A stretch of DNA of 27,513 nt from Paenibacillaceae bacterium UBA6304 (GTDB lineage Bacteria; Bacillota; Bacilli; Paenibacillales; Paenibacillaceae). Shown piece by piece: positions 8,141 through 14,486 of the stretch. Below the pieces are notes generated by a model. The model was given only the letters and a program-made list of their open reading frames with translations. It was not told the DNA's origin and did no database searches. The stretch covers positions 1 through 27,513 of the forward strand of contig DJTQ01000278.1 of NCBI GenBank assembly GCA_002439285.1, written 5' to 3'. Every line of letters starts with the position of its first letter. Positions within the stretch are counted from its first letter, which is position 1. The position numbers and the translations under genes are program-made.

Positions 8141-9523
8141 TTACGCACCCTCCATCAGTCGTAGAAGCATTTGTCCAAAAGCCTTTTCGTACTCGGCCCC
8201 CGCATTCGTAGCGGCGATGTCCGTTTCGATCTGAGCATCGAATCCCGAACTATAAGGCACCGCACCCGCTGTCTTCATTTCGTACTGAAAATAATCACTT
8301 AAACCTGACGTAAGCAATTCGCTGACTTTATCCGGCTCAAACAAACTGTCCTGGAACCGGGACCGGTCGTTGTACTTGGTGACAATGACCTTCGACTTAG
8401 CATTGAGGTATGACGCCCTTTCCTGATCCAGAACCACTTCGACATTCCGGATCGTACTGAGCACCGCATGCAGATTATTCGGGACGCATAGGCCGAACAG
8501 ATCCATATGAATCATCGATTCCTTGAACGTTCGGAACAAATCGAGCGGCATATCCAGCAGCACCAGATTAAATTTGGTTCTCAGCACCGAGATGAGACCG
8601 ATCAATTTCTCCGTCGTATAGAACTGCTCCATCAATCTCCGGTCATGAAAAGAGTAGCCCAATCCGGCAAGCCAAAAGTTGTCCTTGATGTTAAATGCTG
8701 TGGTCATATAGTCCTGCGGCCTAGCAAGAGTACGGATAAGCGATGCGCTCATCTGCTCATCTTTGTTGCTACGCTCATGAAACCTGTCGAAGTACATATT
8801 CGTACTCCGGTATTCCGTATCCATATCGAGAATGATCGTGCTGAGTCCCCGCTTGCTGGCTTCATGCGCCAGATTGATAACCGTCGTGGTCAGGCCGCTG
8901 CCCCTGTGCCCCGTAACCGCCACTACCCGGCTGATTCCCCGGCTGACATTGAGCAGGTCCTTGCTCAGGCGATCCGTGACTTCCAGCTCCCCGCTCATTT
9001 CCGGTTTTGAGCGGAACCGGTCGAAGAATGACCTTTTTTTCTCGGGTTGACCTGTCCCGGTTTGATCCGTTGCTGCCACGGGTCTCTTATGTTCTGTCTT
9101 TGAAGATGTATGTATTTCGGTGTTGTTCTTATTACTCAATTGACCCAGAGCATCTTGGAAGAAATCCGGCGGAATCCGCACCCTATCGCAAGTAGCCAAT
9201 ATGAGATTATTAAATTTATCAGTCAGCGGGGTAAGCTCCTGCGGTTTGAGGTGATCCCTAGTCACGATAAGTACGGGAATTCCCGGTTTCCTCCCGGTTT
9301 GAATCCATTCGAGCAATATTGTCAGATGTTCCCGATCCTGTCCTCCCTTTTGCGAAAAAGCCTCATCCGTAATGAGTATTCCATCCGCCGCAGGGTTTTC
9401 ATTTTGAAGATAATCCGGTAAATCACATAACTCTAGTCCGTTGGAATTAATTGGCTCACACTTTCGGGGGAGATAGCCCTTTATCATTCTATGAAATTCC
9501 CCGGATACGATTAATAATTTCAT
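8141..9523 (-). CDS. CpaE/TadZ-like protein with receiver-type start and lysine-less P-loop
   Basis: The 460-residue protein has an N-terminal domain starting MKLLIVSGE that resembles the atypical receiver domain of CpaE (to about residue 130). A polar linker follows (about 131-180), then a MinD-like domain from about 195. Its P-loop reads VTGHRGSGLTTT (about 203-214). The DNA gives CTG, leucine, where the catalytic lysine belongs. 'TIILDMDTEYRSTNMYF' and 'FNLVLLDMPLDLFRTF' are the later strands, with Walker B-like aspartates kept. I chose ATG 9523 because AGGTGA stands 4 bases upstream and the reading frame before it overlaps a good -10 box. Starts at 9589 or TTG 9616 would lie at or before the promoter. 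It is the first gene of the operon and probably positions the apparatus in the membrane. Confidence 0.82.
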   Translation of the reverse strand: MKLLIVSGEFHRMIKGYLPRKCEPINSNGLELCDLPDYLQNENPAADGILITDEAFSQKGGQDREHLTILLEWIQTGRKPGIPVLIVTRDHLKPQELTPLTDKFNNLILATCDRVRIPPDFFQDALGQLSNKNNTEIHTSSKTEHKRPVAATDQTGTGQPEKKRSFFDRFRSKPEMSGELEVTDRLSKDLLNVSRGISRVVAVTGHRGSGLTTTVINLAHEASKRGLSTIILDMDTEYRSTNMYFDRFHERSNKDEQMSASLIRTLARPQDYMTTAFNIKDNFWLAGLGYSFHDRRLMEQFYTTEKLIGLISVLRTKFNLVLLDMPLDLFRTFKESMIHMDLFGLCVPNNLHAVLSTIRNVEVVLDQERASYLNAKSKVIVTKYNDRSRFQDSLFEPDKVSELLTSGLSDYFQYEMKTAGAVPYSSGFDAQIETDIAATNAGAEYEKAFGQMLLRLMEGA

Positions 9524-9587
9524 AAGTTCACCTGCTGAAGAAATAGTTCCCAATAATTTAGTAATATTTACCTCTCTTTTGGAAGTC

Positions 9588-9616
9588 ATTATACTAGTAA
9601 GATTTTCCTCACACAA
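9588..9616 (-). promoter_or_regulatory. Promoter of the Tad/type VII secretion operon
   Basis: On the minus strand there is a perfect TATAAT (-10, 9593-9588), with TTGTGT (9616-9611) 17 bases upstream as a weak -35. Transcription would begin near 9581 and leave a leader of about 58 bases before the ATG at 9523. A weak -35 with direct repeats just upstream suggests dependence on an activator. Confidence 0.55.
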
Positions 9617-9634
9617 TCCTCCAATGGATATTTA

Positions 9635-9661
9635 ACCCTAAAGGTGGAGTTTGACCCTAAA
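9635..9661 (-). promoter_or_regulatory. Direct repeat upstream of the operon promoter
   Basis: The minus strand carries TTTAGGGT twice (9661-9654 and 9642-9635), start to start 19 bases apart. The nearer copy lies about 18 bases upstream of the proposed -35. Tandem sites at this spacing are typical of response-regulator or LytTR-type activators. The regulator is not identified. Confidence 0.4.
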
Positions 9662-9807
9662 AAAGAAAGGACCTTAGACTCATTTTTTCTGAAACTGAGG
9701 AAAAAGTATGAATTCACCGGGAGTATACCGAAGGAACCATCAAAATGGATGTAAGAGGAAATTTCTTAAACGATTTCTATGATTGAGGATAAAGCAGATA
9801 GAAAGCG

Positions 9808-9833
9808 AAAAAGAGAGTGCCGAAGCACCCTCT
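9808..9833 (-). terminator. Rho-independent terminator of the small membrane protein gene
   Basis: The minus strand has AGAGGGTGC, a TTCG loop and GCACTCTCT, followed by TTTTT. It lies 65 bases after the stop of the gene at 9898-10341. The rest of 9662-9807 shows no feature that I can support. Confidence 0.8.
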
Positions 9834-9897
9834 TCATTTCAATCCTATTCATTTCCAGCTAAAATTATGTATGTTTTGCTTCAATTGCTTCAACCCG

Positions 9898-10341
9898 TTA
9901 TTCCGCCGGAACTCCGCCTTCGGCAGGACGCTGCTTCCCTTTCAACTTAACAGGCAACTGCCATGCCGTAGCCACGGCCAACACGACAAAAACGATGTCC
10001 ATTCCACTGAACATATCGACAAAGTTCTCTCTAAAGAGCGTAAAAATAGCGCTCGCAGAAATTCCTTCGACTCCATCTGACAGAAAATACGCGAAGGCAA
10101 AATATTTGCCCAGCAGAATACCCAGCAAGCTGGCAACCACAGCTACAAGCTGGTGGACAGCTGTAATCTTTTTCGAAAATTTACTTACCGCCAATGCTGC
10201 CAATCCGCCGATGGCCCAAGCAACAATCCCCACCTCGTATTCCGTCAAAACCACGATTAGTGCCCATAAAGCACCCCCGATGACGGCTGCGACCAAGGCT
10301 GCCAATACCGGTAAAACCCATGAACTTCTTTCTTTTTCCAT
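9898..10341 (-). CDS. Small four-helix membrane protein, unknown function
   Basis: The product is 147 residues with four hydrophobic segments (about 9-31, 36-52, 62-80 and 110-128), a basic loop SKFSKKI and a charged C-terminus (KLKGKQRPAEGG). I recognise no family motif. The ATG at 10341 has AAGGGGG 9 bases upstream. It is a single gene with its own terminator, and is divergent in context from neither neighbour, since the operons on both sides are also on the minus strand. The first two helices are alanine- and glycine-rich, as in small integral-membrane proteins annotated only as hypothetical in Bacillales. Confidence 0.75.
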   Translation of the reverse strand: MEKERSSWVLPVLAALVAAVIGGALWALIVVLTEYEVGIVAWAIGGLAALAVSKFSKKITAVHQLVAVVASLLGILLGKYFAFAYFLSDGVEGISASAIFTLFRENFVDMFSGMDIVFVVLAVATAWQLPVKLKGKQRPAEGGVPAE

Positions 10342-10394
10342 TTAAAAAAATCCCCCTTGCGGCAATGCGATTTGCCAAAATTTACATAACACTA

Positions 10395-10406
10395 TGTATG
10401 CATACA
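10395..10406. promoter_or_regulatory. Perfect 12-bp palindrome TGTATGCATACA
   Basis: TGTATGCATACA reads the same on both strands and lies 54 bases upstream of the start at 10341, in an AT-rich stretch where the promoter should be. It could be an operator for a dimeric repressor of the GntR type. I see no clear -10/-35 pair to confirm this. Confidence 0.3.
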
Positions 10407-10469
10407 CTTATTCTACAATCTTTCATAAAATTCCTTTAACAGGATGAATATTACTTCTCATATATAAAA

Positions 10470-10669
10470 GAATAGAGGACTTTCAGGGCGCTATTTGCGT
10501 AATTACCAGACATTGAAGGGAAATAGAGGATTTTTAGGGTCCTATTTTAGAGGTGAGACACTCAAAAGGCTAACTGCATGCGATACGGAGACAAATAGGG
10601 TCCTAAAAGGGCCCTATTTGCGAGTGCAAGCCAGAATCTGAGGAAATAAGGCCCAAAAAGTCCGCTATC
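10470..10669. repeat. Array of four hairpin-forming repeats
   Basis: Four imperfect palindromes start at about 10470, 10521, 10593 and 10644. Each opens with AATAG or AATAA and most close with CTATTT, around a G/C-rich centre. The third is the best: AAATAGGGTCC, loop TAAAA, GGGCCCTATTT (10593-10619). Spacings are 51, 72 and 51, so units 1-2 and 3-4 look like two copies of one 123-bp module. Even the spacers share the pattern 'CTATTTGCG...CAGA..TGA'. The array fills most of the gap between the ABC genes and the membrane protein gene. It looks like a dispersed intergenic repeat rather than a terminator. Confidence 0.6.
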
Positions 10670-10722
10670 GTTCGCGGTGAGGGGACCCCGCTGGATCACT
10701 CCCCCTTATCCGCTATATATCA

Positions 10723-12468
10723 TTAGTTCACAGCGGCAAATTGGCTGTTATACAATCCGGCGTAATGGCCGCCACGGGCGAGCAGTTCGTTATGGCTCCC
10801 GCTCTCCACCACATCGCCATCCTTCATATAAAGTATCAGATCGGCCTCACGAATCGTTGACAGACGGTGGGCGATCACAAAGCTCGTTCTGCCCTCCATC
10901 ATCTTTAGAAAAGCTTGCTGAATACGGATTTCGGTCAGCGTATCGATACTGCTTGTGGCTTCGTCCAAAATCAGCATCGGCGGGTCCGCCAGCATGACGC
11001 GCGCGATCGTCAGGAGCTGCTTCTGTCCTTGGGACAAGTTGTCTCCGGCTCCGCTGATCTCCGTGTCATACCCGCGAGGAAGCCGTTTGATGAATCCATG
11101 GGCATTGGCCGCTTTGGCCGCCGCAATCACCTCCGCCTCACTGGCATCCTGCTTCCCATAGGCGATATTATCGCGTACGGTCCCGCCGAACAGCCAAGTA
11201 TCCTGCAGAACCATACCAAACATGACGCGCAGCCGATCGCGGGAGAACCGATTGATGTTCACGCCGTCAATCGTAATCTCTCCGGCATCTACGTCATAAA
11301 AACGCATAAGCAGGTTGACCAGTGTCGTTTTACCAGCCCCGGTCTGCCCAACGATCGCAATCCGGGTGCCTGGGGGAACGACCAGATTCAAATCACGGAT
11401 TAGCTGCCGCTCCGGCTGATAGGAGAATTTAACATGGTTGAACGCAACCGTTACTTGATCCTTCAGCAATTCGGGAGCAGAAGGATTGTCCGGCGTTTCT
11501 GCCGGTTCGTCCAGCACCTGAAATATTCGCTGCGCCGAAGCGGTGGCGGACTGGAGCTGTGTAATGACCCCCGTAATTTCATTAAACGGCTTCGCGAACA
11601 GGTTGGCATAGATCAGGAAACTGGACAAGTCTCCAACCGTAATTCTTGCTCCGATCACCATGACACTTCCGATTAAAGCAATGACGGAAAAGGTGACATT
11701 ATTGACCAACCGGGTCGCCGGATTGGACAGCGAACTGATAAATTGCGATTTGATCCCGACTTGGTACAGTTCCTCGTTTTTGGCCGAAAATCCGGCAAAG
11801 GATCGCTCCTCGTAATGAAAAGCCTGCACGACCTTTTGGCCGCCCACCATCTCCTCAACATATCCGTTGAGCGAACCGAGAAGCCGGGCTTGATCACGGA
11901 ATAGCTGCTGTGACCGCTTCGTTATAAATCTCGCCACGAAATAGGCGGCAGGTGCGGACAACAGCACGACCAGCGTCATTAGCGGACTGGTATAGAGCAT
12001 CAGCCCGATCGCCCCGACAATCGTAACCACCCCGGTCAGCAAGGTCGAGAAGCCCTGGAGTAATCCGTCCGAAACAGCGTCCATATCGTTGACGAAACGG
12101 CCGATACTATCTCCTTGCGCGTGGGTGTCGTGATATTTCAAGGGTAAAACGTTCATTTTATCAAACAAGTCTCCGCGCAAATCGTTCACGGTTTGATACG
12201 CCAAGCGATTCGTTAAATAAGTCAGGAGCCAGCCGAATATGCTTCCAACGGCGTAGACAAGGCCGAGAACAGTAAGCAGCCTGAACACTTCATCGAATTC
12301 GACGTTCCCCTGTCCGATCATATGGTCGATACTCCGCCCGATCAGGTAAGGACCGATTAAGCTTGCGGCCACGCTAATCATCGCGCTGATAACGGCCCAC
12401 ATCGCATAGCCTTTGTATTTTCCGGCGTACTTCAACAATCTTTGCCAGGTTTGTCTTGTATTCATCAT
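10723..12468 (-). CDS. ABC exporter half-transporter, catalytic subunit of a heterodimer
   Basis: This 581-residue protein has an N-terminal membrane domain of six helices (about 20-310) and a C-terminal ATPase domain. The ATPase domain shows Walker A GQTGAGKTT (about 374-382), Q-loop 'GMVLQDTWLF', signature LSQGQ in place of LSGGQ (about 478), Walker B 'MLILDEATSSID' with the catalytic glutamate, and switch histidine in 'IAHRLS'. It belongs to the multidrug/lipid exporter family of BmrCD and similar pairs. The start overlaps the stop of the upstream partner (AAATGATG), with GGAGG in front. An ATG three bases later is equally possible. Its altered signature motif completes the non-catalytic site of the partner. 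Substrates are unknown. Confidence 0.9.
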   Translation of the reverse strand: MMNTRQTWQRLLKYAGKYKGYAMWAVISAMISVAASLIGPYLIGRSIDHMIGQGNVEFDEVFRLLTVLGLVYAVGSIFGWLLTYLTNRLAYQTVNDLRGDLFDKMNVLPLKYHDTHAQGDSIGRFVNDMDAVSDGLLQGFSTLLTGVVTIVGAIGLMLYTSPLMTLVVLLSAPAAYFVARFITKRSQQLFRDQARLLGSLNGYVEEMVGGQKVVQAFHYEERSFAGFSAKNEELYQVGIKSQFISSLSNPATRLVNNVTFSVIALIGSVMVIGARITVGDLSSFLIYANLFAKPFNEITGVITQLQSATASAQRIFQVLDEPAETPDNPSAPELLKDQVTVAFNHVKFSYQPERQLIRDLNLVVPPGTRIAIVGQTGAGKTTLVNLLMRFYDVDAGEITIDGVNINRFSRDRLRVMFGMVLQDTWLFGGTVRDNIAYGKQDASEAEVIAAAKAANAHGFIKRLPRGYDTEISGAGDNLSQGQKQLLTIARVMLADPPMLILDEATSSIDTLTEIRIQQAFLKMMEGRTSFVIAHRLSTIREADLILYMKDGDVVESGSHNELLARGGHYAGLYNSQFAAVN

Positions 12469-14219
12469 TTCGCCTCCTCCTCCGAGAGCTGGGAAGCGCA
12501 AATTTCCCGATAGGCCTCGCAGTGGCATAATAGCTGCTCATGCGTGCCGATTCCGGCGATTCGTCCGTCTTCCAGGACAATGATCCGATCCGCCTGCCGG
12601 ATACTGCTGACCCGCTGTGATACCAATAGCACGGTCATCCCGCGGCTGTACTCTCTTAACGATCCCCGCAATGCCGCATCCGTCGCAAAATCGAGCGCAC
12701 TGGAAGCATCATCAAGAATCAGGATTTCCGGATTAGCTACGATGGCACGCGCAATGGTCAGCCTCTGCTTTTGTCCGCCGGATAAGTTGACCCCGCCTCT
12801 TGATACAAGCGTCTCGTAGCCGTCAGGGAGTTTGGAAATAAACTCGTCTGCCTGGGCAACCGCGGCGGCCCGCTTCACCTGTTCTGCCGAAGCATGCTCC
12901 GCGCCCGTACGGATATTGTCCGCGATACTTCCGGAGAATAGGAGGGCTTTTTGCGGAACAACTCCGATTTTGCTACGTAATTCACTCAGGTTATAATCCT
13001 TGACATTTCTGCCGTCCACCCGCACCTCGCCGCTATTCACATCATAAAACCTGGGAACCAGGTTGACGAACGTGGACTTGCCCGCTCCGGTCCCCCCGAT
13101 AATCCCTACCGTTTCACCCCGGTGAATGGTTGCGGAAATATCTCTCAGAGCAGGGTCGCCCGTCGCGCTATAACCGAAAGTCACATTATCAAAAACTATC
13201 GCAGGCGTGTCCGGCTGCTTATGCGAATGATCAGGAATAGAGTTGTACGAATTTGTGATGGAAGGCGCTACGACAGAAGCCGTCGTATCCAGCACTTCGT
13301 TAATCCGGGCCGCTGAGGAAGCAGCTTTCGTGAAGAGGATAATCAAATTCGACACAACGATCAGAGCGAGCAAAATCTGTGTTACATAATTGATAAATGC
13401 AATGATTTCTCCGGATGACAGCATACCTGCATCGATATGAATCCCGCCGACCCACAATACGGCAATAATCGCTGCATTGACAACCAGCGTAGTGACCGGG
13501 CTAAGGAGAGCCGACACTCGTCCCACTCTTATAGCAGTAGCGGTAATATCATCGGATGCCTCGCGGAATCGCTCCTTCTCCGCCTGTCTTTTGGCAAATG
13601 CTCGAATGACGCGAACCCCGCTCAGGTTTTCGCTTAGAACGAGCGCGATCTTGTCCAGCTTTGTCTGATACAGCCGGTACAAAGGGGCCGATTTAGTGAT
13701 AATCAAATACAGAATCAGCGCAAAGACCGGGGTCGCCGCAAGCAGCACGAGCGACAGCCGGAAATCAAGCAGCATCGCCATAATAATCGCCCCGATGCAA
13801 ATAAACGGCGCGCGAATCACAAGCCGGATCAGCATCGCTACAGCGGTCTGCATCTGGTTCACATCATTCGTGATCCGGTTGATCAGTGACGGGGTCCCAA
13901 ACCGGTCAAGCTCGGCAAAGGACAACGTGGACACATGCTTGAACAGCTTGTTCCGTAGCGTCGTTCCAAACCCTTGGGAAGCCCGGGCCGCGTAATATTG
14001 GCAGATCAGCGAACTGCCGAAACCTAGAAGGGACATGACCACCATAAGTCCGCCCATTTTCAGTACATAGGAGGTATCCCTGTTTCCAATCCCGTGATTC
14101 ACGATTAGTGCCACGATCGTCGGCAGCAACAGCTCCAGAATCGCTTCCAGCAGCTTGAATAAGGGACCGAGGATACTTTCCTTTTTATAAGCCTTCAAAA
14201 AAACTGCGAGTCTAAACAA
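12465..14219 (-). CDS. ABC exporter half-transporter, subunit with degenerate ATP site
   Basis: This is a 584-residue half-transporter. Six membrane helices span about 15-300, and a nucleotide-binding domain begins near 335 after a polar linker. Walker A is GGTGAGKST (about 371-379), the signature LSGGQ is canonical (about 480), but Walker B reads 'ILILDDASSALD' with Asp for the catalytic Glu, and the switch position reads SQR in place of AHR. Such a subunit pairs with one that carries the intact Walker B and a degenerate signature, which is what the downstream gene encodes. The start is TTG at 14219, with GGGTGA 7 bases upstream. The gene opens a two-gene operon behind a promoter that overlaps a dyad at 14268-14288. 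Confidence 0.9.
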   Translation of the reverse strand: MFRLAVFLKAYKKESILGPLFKLLEAILELLLPTIVALIVNHGIGNRDTSYVLKMGGLMVVMSLLGFGSSLICQYYAARASQGFGTTLRNKLFKHVSTLSFAELDRFGTPSLINRITNDVNQMQTAVAMLIRLVIRAPFICIGAIIMAMLLDFRLSLVLLAATPVFALILYLIITKSAPLYRLYQTKLDKIALVLSENLSGVRVIRAFAKRQAEKERFREASDDITATAIRVGRVSALLSPVTTLVVNAAIIAVLWVGGIHIDAGMLSSGEIIAFINYVTQILLALIVVSNLIILFTKAASSAARINEVLDTTASVVAPSITNSYNSIPDHSHKQPDTPAIVFDNVTFGYSATGDPALRDISATIHRGETVGIIGGTGAGKSTFVNLVPRFYDVNSGEVRVDGRNVKDYNLSELRSKIGVVPQKALLFSGSIADNIRTGAEHASAEQVKRAAAVAQADEFISKLPDGYETLVSRGGVNLSGGQKQRLTIARAIVANPEILILDDASSALDFATDAALRGSLREYSRGMTVLLVSQRVSSIRQADRIIVLEDGRIAGIGTHEQLLCHCEAYREICASQLSEEEAK

Positions 14220-14266
14220 TGTGTGATCACCCGTTACATGAAGTATTTATGTAGATTGCTTCAGAT

Positions 14267-14288
14267 ATTATATCACTATTTGATATAA
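14267..14288 (-). promoter_or_regulatory. Extended -10 promoter inside an inverted repeat (ABC exporter operon)
   Basis: The minus strand reads TGATATAAT at 14275-14267, an extended -10. It coincides with one arm of a perfect inverted repeat: TTATATCA and TGATATAA separated by five bases (14268-14288). A repressor bound there would block polymerase directly. MarR-family repressors use AT-rich dyads of this size and often control exporters. The regulator itself is not in the window. The rest of 14221-14486 shows no other supported feature. Confidence 0.6.
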
Positions 14289-14486
14289 CATTTGCCCCGA
14301 ACAACATGCGCGAACCATTCACACATTTATGCAGATCCCGGCTTCGCAGATAAAAAGACCCGGGCACACCGCCCTAACACCAACCGTTAAATAAGGATAT
14401 AGCTGGATTTCTTACCTTCCTCTCTTCCGCAATAATAAAATTGGGTAATGTTTCTTGAAGATCATATTTTGGAAGGAGAGCTGCTA

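Noticed and set aside
10470..10669. The hairpin array as a CRISPR array
   Set aside because: Units are imperfect palindromes that differ from one another, spacers are partly repeated, and there is no leader and no cas gene.
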